Assembly: GCA_022113835.1 (NCBI GenBank)
Contig: JAILWY010000008.1
Coordinates: 9,118,501 to 9,182,500 of the forward strand
Direction: 5' to 3'
Origin: Atopsyche davidsoni
Lineage: Eukaryota > Arthropoda > Insecta > Trichoptera > Hydrobiosidae
Length of the DNA: 64,000 bases
The notes under the pieces are model-generated. The model had not been told where the DNA came from. It did not search any database and worked only from the letters and a program-made list of their open reading frames with translations. Shown here in pieces: positions 46,401 to 64,000 of the stretch; positions within the stretch are counted from its first letter, which is position 1, and each line of letters begins with the position of its first letter. The position numbers and the translations under genes were made by a program.

Positions 46401-49159
46401 TTTATTTCGTGTATTATATTATGATTACATTTACATAAAAATATTAAATAAATTTTATATATACTATGTCTTAATGTATATTAAATCATCACGAAAATGT
46501 ATTGGCTCAATAAGTTGTGCACTTCAGCTGTAGGTGGGAGGTTATTTTTGGTGTTTTTCTAGTAATATTGTTTTAACAGATGCACATTCTCTGGGCCAGA
46601 TGTTACTAAAAACACACTAAAAAATATACAGGAGGTACTTTAGCAAAAACTGAGGTATTGGCGTCTCGAGAGCAATATAGCGCATGTGTTTTTTAACCGA
46701 CCGTCTCTAATTTGGTAAAAAATTCTGAGGCTCTTTTTGTACGATTGTAAGTTTAAACCTTTTATTTACAATTTACTCTTACAATTTTCAGCGATTTATG
46801 GTATAAATATAACAAACTGTAATAAAATCTACAGCCAAATTGCGGAAGAGAAAAGGCAGATAGACGTAAAGTGGTTGTAATAATTTAGAGCTCAACTGTG
46901 TCAGACTTCATTGTGGCGACTGTAAAGTTTACAAAGTCAACGCAGGTATTTTAAGAAAAATTAAATAAATGTTAGTTTCTTAAAAAAGGACAGCAATAAT
47001 AATAAAGCTAAGTTGAAAAATAGTCATGTTTCAGAATTCATTTCGAGTGGCAATTTGTCAAAGGAGACGTCCGTTTCCTGCACCATCTGGCAGCCGCTGT
47101 TTGTAGGTTTTTGCCTTATTAGGTGAGAGAAGAGACAAAGAACAGGGATGCCTGCTGAGAGAACCTCCTTTGAAGTTTAAGGGTAGGTCTATCAATAACA
47201 ATGGCTTTTAATGAAGGGAATTGTATTGCATGTCATCCCCAAAATTTGGGTTTACTTCCGTGTAATTCCTGATAATTCCGAAAAATTAATAAAATATCTT
47301 CAATAGTACACGTCTAAGATCTTACGAAAATATCATTAACTTTAGTATAAATACGCCTACAATTCAATGTAACCGTATAATACAAAGTTAAGAGCATAAC
47401 TGTGGTTTATTGCCGTCATAACCAGAGTTTTATTTGATGCTTTTATGAGTATTTAGGTGCAAAGGTTCTAGACATCATGAATACGACTGAAGTGCAATTA
47501 TTTTCTTTGATTCAGTTTACTATCGAATAATATATTTATTTATTCCCACATCACAATAGGCTCATTATTTTAGCTGATATACCTTCTCTTTATTAAACAT
47601 AGTATACGTAAGTTATTTCTTATTATATAAAATTATGAATTATGGTTAATGTATTTGTACTGATAGTATAGTATATAAAATTTTATTTGCATAGTTTTCC
47701 TTGTTTTAGTAAAAAGGCATGTTTACACAGTGTGTATCTTTAGTTAGTAAGGAGTGTATTTATAACCCACAAAGCTTGTAATGAAGCTTTAATGTATATT
47801 TAATGGTATTTTCTTGTTTGCTTAACGACGGAGACGTGGTCAAGCACATCATTGTTAACGAGGAATTATTTATGCACACACATATAAATACAAAAGGACA
47901 CAACAAGCATGCTAATGAAACAAACACTCTGGTAGATTTGCTATTATTATTATTAAATTAATGTTTTAGGTTACTTATAATTATTTTTTTTAATTAAAAA
48001 TATTAAAATTAAACTCCAGCAGGTACTTTCTATACACATTGATAAATATATCAAAATAATGTTAAACTAATAATTGATTTTACTAAAATATACTTAAGAA
48101 TTTATAAATAGACATTTTCAGCAATAAAATATTTTTGAATGAAATGCTTTTAACATTTTTTACCAAAAGCCAAAAATAATACAGAATCATATTATAAGCA
48201 ATATCACTTATTATGAAAAAGTACATGCCATAAAAATTCGTGATAATACTTGAGTTTTCCCATCCAATAAATAGTTTGCGTGATTTATTAGGCCTGTTTT
48301 TTATTCGATGAATATTTTTTTTTTCCATCAATGATATATGTGGGAATACATATTTTCAATATTAACATTAACAGTTTCGCGAGTAATTTATAATATTATT
48401 GCGATAACAGATAGAAAATACTAGACTATTGACTACTCGGGTCTTTTGAATGTCTGAAACGAGGACCGATTTCAGAAAAGCCAATTTCAGGTAATTTGGG
48501 AGATATAAAAAGAATATTTTTTTATAAGCAGGACTCTCCAGTTTGTGGCGTGGTATTCTTAGTATTCACCCATAAAACCACATTTTAAATACTTGGGGTC
48601 AATCCTTGTGTCCTTCCGTCGTTTCGATCTCGTTATTGGGGCCAATCCCTGAAGATGGGTCTTGAAGAATAAAGCAATTTTTAAAGTGTGCTTTATGTCT
48701 CTCGTTTCTTGGGGTAAACGATTAAATGTCGCATCGGGCTCGGCCCTCGAGGTTAAGGGTTGTTCGAGACAATTCTGAGCATCCTCTCGTTTTTAATTTT
48801 ATGTGTATCGACAATTTCGCAGTCCTTTCAGGCGTTTCGGGTTTTTGCAGTGTATTTCTGTCTCGGTGCGTCGCATTCCTGGCCGCTTCCTGTCTCGCTC
48901 CAACTTTTTTTCCTTCTTTGTCGACCGAATTGATGGCCGAGAGACTCGTGAGTATTTCACAAAGAAATTCCGCATGCAAACGAGATCGCACTGCAGCCGA
49001 CCCTCCTATAACGCGGTTTCCTCACAACGCGGCGCTGAAAATGCGACAGAAATCCTACGACACGATATTCTCATAGCACGGTTTCCATAAAACGCGAACC
49101 AGAAATTGCAATGGAAATCAATTAACACGGTTTCCGTTCAACAACATTACACTTACTTG

Positions 49160-49250
49160 ATAGGCTCATTGTATAAAATTTCTTACTTCTGAGTTTCTTA
49201 TAGCGCGGTTTCCATACACCGCGTTATACAAGGGTTGACTGTACTTGCAC
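49160..49250. mobile_element. Possible pogo/Tigger-type terminus
   Basis: In complement it begins CAGTCAACCCTTGTATAACG and continues with repeats of CGGTGTATGGAAACCGCG. Related GCGGTTTCC motifs recur from 49010 to 49210. I could not find the matching other end or a transposase. Confidence 0.4.
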
Positions 49251-50108
49251 GTGTCCAATTATTTTTCACGATATAAGTTTTGAATGAATTTTTATATACA
49301 GGCTTGATTAATTATAAATATTAAAAATAATACTGAAAAATTTTCTGTATACGTTTGAAATGTCGTATATCTTAAAAGCTATTAGAAGCAGCTGCTATTT
49401 TATTTACAATAGAAATAGAGATACTATTAAGTTTTACTGGGCGGTATTATATTGTGTGTCAGCAGTTATAGGCTATTTGTTGATCTCAAACACCAGTCAA
49501 TCTCCTTTTTTTACCCAAAATAGCCCGTGTAAATCCAGCTTCTGGGGGAGTGTTCTTCGGGACTGTGAAGACCCCGTTTAATGGTCTCTATTCGCGGCGC
49601 ATTAGAGACTATGGTGTATCGTTGTTTGTGTAATTTAAAAATTGTGTTTATTCTAGAGCACGTGTGTATTCAGTATCTAACTTTAGACGCTCCTGGGCGG
49701 ATGATCGAAATAACCGATTCCTACTCGCAAGCTCACCGATGCACCGTATTTTATCAGCTCGAGTGACCACTTGAGCTATTTCCAAATATCGACTCTTCCG
49801 CGATCTGCATCTTCAGGAGTGGATCCTCGGAGGCGGCTCTTTAGATGTTCGTCTTTACTACGGATTTTAATGCCCCCCGCATCTCGTCCCGTGAGAAAAT
49901 AGCCGAGAGGTTTTTAAACAAGTCAACTGGGAGTTGGTGAGAAGTAAACAAATATGCTCGGTTTGTAAGTCAGCTTTTTATGATTTGATTATTTACCTGA
50001 CGTTTTTGTGCCTAGCGTTTAAAATGTCACTCTGTCTGGTTTTTGAAGTCTGGTGTATTTCATTAATACCTTGGCCGTGTAACGGTTCCCATTACTTGCT
50101 GAATTTGA

Positions 50109-50245
50109 GGGGGCTGAGACCTTTGATGGGTCCTGATACATTCCTTCTTCTTACTTTACTTTTAATATGATCGAAATCGAAAGCGAAGCGAATCGTGTCA
50201 TCATCAAAAAACTCGAAAAATGACCCATCAAAAGTCTCAGCCCCC
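50109..50245. repeat. Inverted repeat with 24-bp arms
   Basis: The left arm GGGGGCTGAGACCTTTGATG (50109 on) and right arm (50222-50245) are reverse complements with about one mismatch, separated by about 90 bp. No family recognised; could be a small MITE or a hairpin RNA. Confidence 0.6.
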
Positions 50246-51041
50246 TTAAGTCTACGAGAGTACAAAAAACACGACTTGTTTCGGTGGTGGTGAGCCCCAG
50301 ATAAGATTTTTATTGAATTAATCACATTAAACAAGTCAGTGGTGATAACGGCGCATCCATTAGCTTCACGTGTATATTCGCGTATTTCAAGCACCGGTAG
50401 TTGTGTTTACTTTTGCTCCAGACAAATCTTTAAGTGCTGTTTATGAATAACGAAAATCAAACGCATGAAAGTATTTGCTTTACTCTTGTACAAAGCGCAA
50501 AAGTTCACCGACCCCGAATGCTCCTTAAGTGCTGCGCTTTCGTTTTGAAGTGCGACTTCTTATTCGCGGCCGGGGCTTAACCGAAATAACACGTCTGCTC
50601 GGCAAGTCTCGGCACTTAAGACTCGGCCTATCGTTTCGGTATTAAACTGCACTGCTAATACCCCTGGCTTGTTGTGGTATGATTTGGCGCAGGGTGTTGC
50701 AGAGCCTTCATGTTGCTATGAGCCATAAAATAAATTTGGTTGCTGATGCTGTATATCCGGGAATAGAATCGACACCACCCAAGATATAAAGCTTAGTGGT
50801 AAAGCTAATTTAATCATATTATTTTTATATAAATAACTCATTTATCTTCTTCAGTTTTAGTTTGATTTTTCTCAAAGTACACAAGGGAATTTTACAAAAA
50901 AAAATCCAACCAATTAAAATATTATTGATAAGATATATCTGTTAACATATTTTATTTATTCTTAGTATCAAATATATACAAGTACGCAAGTGAGTACTAC
51001 CAAAAAACTCAATGAAATACTATTGCGTTATTGCGGACTTC

Positions 51042-53000
<1,959 letters not shown>

Positions 53001-53065
53001 GTTTCGATGTTTCCTTCACTTCTCGATTCACTCGAGAACTATACCGATTTTCGATAGGCGCGTAG

Positions 53066-53072
53066 TATTTAT
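53066..53072 (-). promoter_or_regulatory. Gene C TATA-like box
   Basis: ATAAATACTACGC on the minus strand is conserved in the D promoter (54490-54502). The two boxes are the divergent ends of the inverted duplication, and homology extends outward past an ACAAGATCACAGATC stretch. Confidence 0.5.
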
Positions 53073-53144
53073 CAAATAATTTATTGAAATTCGTAATGAT
53101 AATATTAACATTCTCCTTCTTAGACAAGATCACAGATCTGGTGG

Positions 53145-54425
53145 AGCGATATGATTGAATCGGTGTGTTTTTTTTAACATAATATCAGGGTTAGTAAAAA
53201 TAAAAATTTCCCAAGATTAAGTTCGTACTTAAATGCGTTTCCCAGAAAAATAAACGAATTCCTGTTAAATGCTTTTATGAATTGTAATTTATTTTATAAA
53301 ACATTCAAAATGAAAAAAACAGTGTTGTATATTTCGGGACATAAAATTAAGTGGAATTCGTAACTGAAAATCACATAATCCAAAAAAATATTTTTAAAGC
53401 ATCAAATAGCACTTAAATGTCCTAATCCCCAAATCATCCCCCTGGGATTGCAAAAAATTGTGAAATAAAATATGTACGTAAAAAAACGTTGAATTGTATT
53501 TAAAAATATACCAATCAATCACTTGAGAGGTTTTGTTGTTTGAAAGCTTAGTGGGATTTTTGAAATTTTAAATAATTTATAGTTAAAAATATTTTAGTAA
53601 AAAAAATTATAGCACAACCCTTTCTAGAGTTACGACAATAAAGTATATTTTTGGATATTGTTTATAAAAACATAATTTTCTGTAAATCCAAGATTTGAAC
53701 TACAACATAAATTAAGATAATACGTGCGATAATTTGTATAAAATATTTTAATCGCAATAATACAATAATCTATTCTCAAAATAAACACACAACAGACAAT
53801 TAGTTGTACAGATAATTGATAACAGACAGGTAATTGTACAGATACCTTATCAATATCAAGGTTTATTGAAAAGTATAAATATATCGAGAACGTGTAAATG
53901 ACATTTCACATAAATGTGCTTCGTTACATCCAATTTATATTTTTAAAGTTACTGCGTGGTGTTTTCAAATTGGGATTGAGTTACAGATGTAAACACAGCC
54001 TGAATACTGAAATTTAATGCTGAAACTGTTATGGTCATGAAGTATCTTCAGATATCTTCACAACACTCGAAATCATCCGGCACCACCTGAAACACGAGGC
54101 CTAAAAGCGGAAAATAATTAAAAAATAATATAAACAGCTAAGCGAAAAAAAACTACATCAAATAGCTGTAATATAATAAAAAAAATTAATCAGTATTTTT
54201 TTTTATTTTAAGATATGAAACATATTGAATACCAGGTTTAGTCACGAATTTCTCATTACTTTTTTTCATGAAATCCTAGAGGGATGTATTTTTAATTTAT
54301 TTTATGCAAGTATTGCTTTACTTTCTTTATATTTCTCTGAGAAACGCGTTTTAAGATATATTTTGTATCTAACAAACCCTGATATTATGTAAAATAAAAA
54401 CATTGATTCCATCATATCGTTATAC
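53145..54425. other. Divergent intergenic centre of the C/D inverted duplication
   Basis: AT-rich spacer between the two promoter arms. The ACAAGATCACAGATC-type sequence near 53125 is mirrored near 54440. Between them I see no gene or clear repeat. Confidence 0.5.
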
Positions 54426-54489
54426 TGGATCTGTGATCTTGTCTGAGGAGGAAAAAAATATTATCATTGCAATAACAATTAATCATTAA

Positions 54490-54496
54490 ATAAATA
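54490..54496 (+). promoter_or_regulatory. Gene D TATA-like box
   Basis: ATAAATACTACGC 50 bp before the ATG, shared with gene C. Confidence 0.5.
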
Positions 54497-54545
54497 CTAC
54501 GCATCTATCAAAAATCGACATTATTCATAAGTGAAACATTGAAAG

Positions 54546-57839
<3,294 letters not shown>

Positions 57840-59934
57840 TGGATCACGCAAAAGTACTTTCTAGATTTTTACATGCTAAAATATACATTTTTTGTTACTT
57901 TAGTATTTAAATATCGCATCTTTCAAGAAGATGCAATAAGACATACAATTTTACCTTGCAGTATAATTTTATGCACACAGATCATCAATTCAAATTCCAG
58001 GTGGACCATTACAGTTTTACTTTGATTTTGAGTCGACCACAGCTGCACCTACTTCCGATTGCCTTCATCTACTTGCTTACTAACCTCTTTCCCTGAAACT
58101 TTTTACTTTTACAGAATAGTGTGATTATGAGCTCCTGAGTTTCCTGAATCCTGAAATAATTTTTACGCCGTTAATATTATGTAATATTGTCCGTTTTCTT
58201 CGCTAAGATCAGGGTAGATCAGAGATATATTTAACCTCAAAATAAAGAAAACCACTAATCGCGCGCCCCGAGAGGCTCGAGGCTCCTGTCGCAGCCCCAT
58301 TGCGACAACATCTGCCACTAAGCCTAGGCTTAACTCTTAAGTCGCTCCAGCAATAAACGTGCGACAGGGAGGCGCGGCGGGGGTGGTTATTCCAAATGTC
58401 GCACCTTTTTCAGTTTTTGACTCCGTGTACAAATTTTGCCTATTTTATAATCAGTATTAAAATCACTGTGCATTTTGGGGGAAATCATGAAAATCCTGAA
58501 AACAAATTTTATGTATTATTTCCAAAAAAGTCTTGTAGTACGTGTATTATTATATAACTTGTATTTTATTGCATTGCTTGTATGTTATTATTGAATATAA
58601 AACCTCCCACAAGTGTATGTAGTCTGTTTGGCATGGCTGGGAGCCAAAATTTATTGTAATCCAAAACACATATACGAGTACGTGACATAAAGTTTCTAGA
58701 TTTAATCTATATTTATCACAAATAAGAAAATGTTTGTTTATTGTATGCAAACAAAAATTACTAATTTCTATCGGCTTGCATTATTATAATCAAGCATGAG
58801 GGGTAATTTTATTTTTCAGGGTGGTGATCAAGCCAGAAAGATAACCTATAAATTTATTTATAGAATTCCTACATTGAAAAAATAAATACCTTTTTTATTC
58901 TAGTGGAATTTTTACAAGACTGTTGAATGGTTTAAAATACTAATCGTATTATCGTCTGGGTAACTATAATTTATTTGAGTGATATTTTTATTATTTTGAA
59001 TTAAGCCTGTATGGTTTTTTTAATGGGTATAATTTTTTGAGATGTAAATTATGATAAACGCATCAGTTTTCGTTGCCGTAATAACAATGGCGCGATCTAT
59101 TTGCATAAATCTTCGTACGCTTAATCCCTTGTGTAGAAATGACTGGTTTCCGTTGTTGTGTCATAAATCCACTTGGGTCCAGCCTGGCGGACGTTCAGCC
59201 GCTCCATCACTCCAGAGCTGCCAGTGACTGCCTCCAATTTAACTATAAAACAATAAAAATTGACTTGAAATCAAAAAAAAAAATGGCAGGTTTTGTTGTG
59301 AAGCCTTCTTGCAGTAAAATATCCGCTGAAGTAAAAAAATTATACACCTCCTGGAAGTATGGGCAAAAGCTTAAAAGTTCATTGAAATATTAAGAATACT
59401 TAGTGTTGTTTCTACTTTAAATTTTTTGACACGACTAGTTTCGCCAACATGCTAGGTTGGCATCTTCAAGTATAGTAAGATTTCTAAAACTATGTAAAAA
59501 TGATCAAATTTCAAAGTGATAAACAAAGAGGCAGTGATTGACTTAAAATGATTAAAACCGTGGAGAAGTAGATACGAATCTAATTACCTGTGCCGTTAAA
59601 AAAAATTTTCGATTATTTTTTTCGTCGTTTCACATGTGGATCGACTATCTAAATATCGAAAATTTGTAAGAAAATGAATAGTATCACTATTTGTATAATG
59701 ATTAACTTTGGTATTTTTAAGTAAATATGAATATTTTTAATATCTATGGCAAAAATATATATAATTAATGATATTCCGCATATTCATTTGTTGTTTTTTT
59801 TTGTGTGACTAGTTTCGCCAGCTTTCTATGCTGGCAAAACAACATAAAAAGATGGCGAAGCTAAATGCACTTAGAAATTCAATATTTTTGACAGAGAGTA
59901 CTTAGTGGAATTCCATTTTAATATTTTAAATAAT
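57840..59934. other. 3' flank of gene D, no gene seen
   Basis: A GC-richer stretch at 58240-58390 and repeat motifs TTTCGCCAACATGCTAGGTTGG (broken here near 59431 and 59455) and GACTAGTTTCGCCAGC (59805) are present. Short frames have no recognisable domain. Confidence 0.5.
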
Positions 59935-60385
59935 AAGTAAAATACTTGAGTAATTTTTCCACATATAGATTTTTATTGGAGACTGGTTTCGCCAACTTTT
60001 CACGTTGGCATTTGTTTGATAATACCAACGCGAAAGGTTGGCGAAACCGGTCACCAATAAAAATCTATATTATTACTAATATGATTAGGCACATTAGTTC
60101 ACACATAGAAGATGATGAAAGAAATTCTCAGAAAAATATCATCGTGATCTGTGTGGGATTTGAACCCACATCCCCAAGCTTACATGGCCGGTGTACTGAC
60201 CCTTGTACTGACGAATCACATCCATTAATCGAGAATTTTTAACAATCATACTCTACATATGAACCAATGTGCCTAATCATATTAGAAATAATTAAATAAA
60301 CCCGTAATGGGTAATAAATACGCATCTGATTGACGTTCAATATTATTTTATGTGTGGAAAAATCACTCAAGTATTTTATTATTAT
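59935..60385. mobile_element. Hairpin MITE interrupted by a SINE
   Basis: Outer inverted ends AAATACTTGAGTAATTTTTC and TCACTCAAGTATTTT (complement) enclose an inner palindrome 59964-60070 built on GGTTTCGCCAAC. A minus-strand SINE copy (about 60071-60345, tRNA-like part 60144-60219 with perfect T-stem GTGGG/CCCAC) interrupts the right half. Confidence 0.7.
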
Positions 60386-63300
60386 TATTTAAAATATGAA
60401 ATATTTTTTTAATGAAAAATAAAATATTTGTTTTATGGATCATGGACAGAAGCGAAGGCTTCTTTCTCTGAAGGGTTGTGCTCCTCCGGTGATCTCCACC
60501 GAAGGCTGTGAAGGCGCATTTTGAACTCTCTCCGGCCCTGGGGCGGGCGTTTAGCAAGCTCCGCATAATTCTCCCCTGGAACACCTGTAATTTGGTCGGA
60601 AGAAACAATAAGGCTGCGGCGGGGACCGTCCCGGCCCACATTCTCCATTGTTCCTCCATTAGGGGGGCGGCGGGGAAGAAGGGGGGCACGTGATTAATGG
60701 ACTCGCCCGGCGCCATCTCCTGAAAAATTACCCCAGACAACGCCGCGATTATTGCCACACCGATGCTTATTAAATGTAGGCTTCGGCGGCCGTTGTTATT
60801 ACAAAATACCAATACTCCGAAAACATCAACAGAAATAACTGAAAACAGCACAGCGGATGCGTAGCATAAAGAAACCTTTATACCTTTGAAGATATCTCTA
60901 ACCCATACCTCATTTACGTAAACCATATATTAATGACGCTATGATCTTAATTATAATCCAAGAACACGGAGCTAAACAAATCACCATGCGAATTCCCCTT
61001 AATGAAACTTTCGTATACATATATATATATATAACCATTTTGCAAATCCATTTCAATCCAATCAATGGTTACAAGCGCGCACTCTACCCATTACTGGACT
61101 ACGCGTTTTAATAATAAAAATATGTTTTTGTCAATTACTATATGCAATTATTATACGCGGTGGGTACACTTGTAACCGTTCTTAGCAAAAAATATATATA
61201 TCTACTCCTTGTAATGTAAATTTGCATTGGCGTTGTGGATCGTATTCCCTGAATCCTAAATACTACCTTTACAGGAAAAGCTCTGTTTGAATTTGCAACA
61301 CTTGAAATGTTTATTGAATATTTATGCACAGCACTCGTTGTCTTTGGCTCACGCGATGTCTATGAGTCATTCCACATCGACAGCACTGTGCCGCTGGCGT
61401 ACAATTTCCGGTTCCTGAAGTATTTCTTCAGTTTTGTCACGACAGTGTTTCAGACATCTACCCTCGTGGCCTCGTTTCCAGGAGCAGTGTTTGTTTCGTG
61501 AATTCCGTGCATCGACCCTCAATTGTACACCTGCTGAGTATTATTTATTTCAATGCATGGTTTCTTGATACAATTGCATGCATTGTACTTGTAACATTTT
61601 TTGAGTGACATAAAATTCTAGCAAATGGCGTGGTAACAAGTATAAAAAAATTATTTAATGCATATATTATTGCACATACATTCTGCAGGCATCGTGTGCA
61701 AGTACATATAATAGTTGCTATATATATATTGCTTTCGCGTTACTTAAATTATTTGTCATATTATCAATTGGACATCGATAGCCGTAAGAAGTATCCGTTT
61801 TCGTATTTAAAATGGTATATAGTTGATGTGACATGACGCATAATGAGTGTAAAAAGACTCGGGGACCCACTACACACTATATTCCCCTTAAAAAACCATG
61901 AACACTGGCTCGGCATGAGTATAAACTCAGTGAAATGGTCGCCAACCTCCTCTGAGGAAAGTAGAGTAATTGACGAGATTTAAAATCTGATTAATCAAAA
62001 TATATGAATGCTGGGACCAGGGATCGAAATCCCTGAAGGTGATCAAAAGTGAAGGAGTACCCAACACACTAAATCAACCTACAAATATACCTGTATTTTT
62101 TTTTCAGTGTAATGACATTACACAGACAAATTCAGCTAACTAGGAAAACAAAGTTTAATTATGAGATGAAGAGTTACTCTGTGCGAGATCGAGCGCAGCT
62201 GCGCCTGTTAATGCTTACAAGTTATTGCAAGGTAAACCTCAGTTACTATTGCAAATCACGAAGTCCACAGGCACTCATTGGGCATTTAGTTGCTTTATTA
62301 TAAAAGTTTACACACTATATTTATCCTTTGCTATAAATCACAAAATGGACTGAAATTTCAAGCAACTCAACACCCATGAGACCAAATTGTCTAATACAAA
62401 CTTTAAATTTCTTTAATTATAAAAAGAGTACACCACCACCTTTGTCCCTTGTTCAAAGTCCCTGAAATTGGTCCCAGCACGGAAGACTGAAATTTCACGA
62501 AACACCGAATTGCCTAATAACTTTGGCTGCCAAAATTTGCGATCATTACAAACTATCTTTACACATTTCAGTTGTTGATATAAACTGCTGGATTCGTGTT
62601 AATGGCGCAGATGTATGTCGTAAATTCACTAGATAAATCTGTTTCGTAAATACATGCTTTACGTGCATATTTAAAATTTATATCATAGGTACTTTGTAGT
62701 CTGCGTGCGATTACTATCGCTACCGGCTGCCGCGGTTTTTAACACACCAACGTACTATCATCAGCAATGTGGCTCTCGGAAAAGTGTGTGTGTGGTAGAA
62801 TTTTGGAGTCACTTCCCGGGCCTGGATGAGTGTCGATAGTTCTGCATCATCAGGGCACACCCTGCACCAGCAGAGATGCACTGCAGTTTGTGAAACGTCT
62901 CCAGGGGCGTGGCGGCGCATTCCTCGGGCAGTTTATTTACTTATCAGATGGAGGCCTCGCCGCCCCTCCCCCGACCACTTGGAACGTCTTCATAGCATGC
63001 AACAATAAATCTACACCGACAGCAATAAACCGATCACGATTTTAATACTCGAGCTCGTGTGTCTTTTAGGATTTCTGAAATCCCTGAAAATAATTCTCCT
63101 TCGGCAACCATCTGATCTAAAAACATATGACCCCATAGCTCCTTGCTTCTACGAGCAGAATACACCAAAGCAATACATACTATATAAAATATATATTTTT
63201 TTTAATAAAATACTTGAGTGATTTTCTACATGTTCGTTTTTTATTTGTGACCAGTTTCGCCAACCTTTCACGTTGGCATTATCAAACAGAGTGTTTAAAC

Positions 63301-64000
63301 TCTGTTAAACCAAGTACTCCCTTTGCGGCCCCTCATACAAGGTTTACTATTTAATAATATAATATTAACCATTTCAATGCTCTGTTTTGAAAGTTATTTA
63401 AATGCTAAGTTTAATTCATCGTTAGATTGAATATATATTTTTTTATATGAATCTGATGGAAGATGATTTAATATAAATATAATTTTGTAAGCTGGTATTT
63501 GATGTTTTTTAAGAGTACAAAATCGATAGTATAAATTAAAAGTAATATTTACTGATAGAAGCTAAAGACTTCTATCAAAATACATTAATTATTTTTAGCA
63601 AGTTTTAATCATATTAATTATTTTAGACATGTGACCAATAAACTATGATCATATCAGCGTTTATCGCTTCTTTGTTGGATTTATTTCCAATAATTATTAT
63701 TATGATAACGATTTGCTGTGGTGATATTTATTTGCAGCTTCTGACGAATTTATATTAAATTTGAAGCAATTTGCCCTTTCTCAGTCTTCCGCCTTTCTAC
63801 AGCGACTTGTTTGCATAAAGGAAAATTGCTTTGCCCCAAAACGGAATCAATTTCCATAAACCGATCATGGAAATCTGTAACGACCATCACTCTTATGCGA
63901 TAAACAAATTAGTCAAGCTCAAAGCCGGCTACACACGTAGAGACACAACAGACGACGGAATGGTCACTCGGTTGATTGAAAATCGGTCGCAAATTGTATC
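60386..64000. other. Right end of window, no gene recognised
   Basis: GC-rich island 60470-60760 lies in a 187-codon minus frame (60926-60363) without a domain I know. A further island is at 62790-63010. The hairpin MITE family recurs at 63205-63295 and a diverged CGGCTACACACGTAGAGACA repeat starts near 63925. The frame at 61307-61501 is unclassified. Confidence 0.45.

Larger units (their letters stand above)
36194..51041. other. Gene-poor stretch of about 15 kb
   Basis: I find no protein gene. Longest frames are short (under 120 codons), lack recognisable motifs and sit in AT-rich or repeat DNA. Contents are the SINE array, palindromes and hAT/pogo-like ends listed separately. There are also GC-richer islands near 38690-38920, 42600-42740, 43960-44260, 48720-49070 and 50480-50660, with background AT-rich sequence between. 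The islands could be conserved regulatory DNA or old repeats. Confidence 0.6.

Noticed and set aside
48722..49090. Three overlapping frames of 89-116 codons as a gene
   Set aside because: Open in several frames at once, typical of a GC-richer island, and adjoining a repeat with GCGGTTTCC motifs. No known protein motif.
60363..60926. 187-codon minus-strand frame as a gene
   Set aside because: No recognisable domain. One end runs into a repeat and low-complexity Asn tract, and there is no promoter or splice evidence.
61307..61501. 64-codon plus frame that looks somewhat protein-like
   Set aside because: Too short and without homologue I recognise; could be an exon of an unseen gene, but I cannot support it.

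Overview
The window looks like AT-rich arthropod, most likely insect, nuclear DNA. It has short spliced genes with GT-AG introns, insect-style TATA plus TCAGT core promoters, and mariner, hAT, Helitron-like, tRNA-derived SINE and hairpin MITE debris. There are no bacterial-type operons. I cannot name the species from sequence alone.

The main content is a cluster of secreted chymotrypsin-fold (S1A) genes. All share a five-exon structure with intron phases 1, 2, 0, 0. From 1.6 to 29.9 kb, eight tandem copies on the minus strand (called SPH1-SPH8 here) encode serine protease homologues that cannot be proteases. Ser195 is Glu or Gln in all eight. His57 is Ser, Phe, Glu, Leu or Asn in the seven copies that keep exon 2. 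Gly216 of the substrate cleft is Phe in all eight. Disulfide cysteines, the Arg activation site, Asp194 and (in seven of eight) Asp102 are kept, and all eight gained the same N-glycosylation sequon. Six are structurally intact by exon-phase bookkeeping (252-257 aa). SPH3 lost exon 2 and SPH8 lost its signal-peptide exon. Decayed exon 4 and exon 5 pieces of a catalytic paralogue lie between the SPH genes, so the repeat unit was probably catalytic gene plus SPH.

Upstream (higher coordinates, same strand) lie two intact catalytic chymotrypsin-like genes, A (30857-32707) and B (33936-36137). After a gene-poor stretch of about 15 kb come two more catalytic genes, C (minus, 51042-53000) and D (plus, 54546-57839). 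These are divergent arms of an inverted duplication that share a transposon in intron 1. D alone carries a later hAT insertion with a clean 8-bp target duplication.

The gene-poor stretch and the right end (57.8-64 kb) hold a 399-bp tandem array of a tRNA-derived SINE, long palindromes made of the same repeat family, hairpin MITEs and scattered GC-richer islands. I recognise no gene in these.

Inference: catalytic enzymes A-D and a large co-regulated set of secreted, activatable but dead relatives sit side by side. The dead set may act as ligand-binding, decoy or cofactor proteins. Tissue and function are not visible in the DNA.
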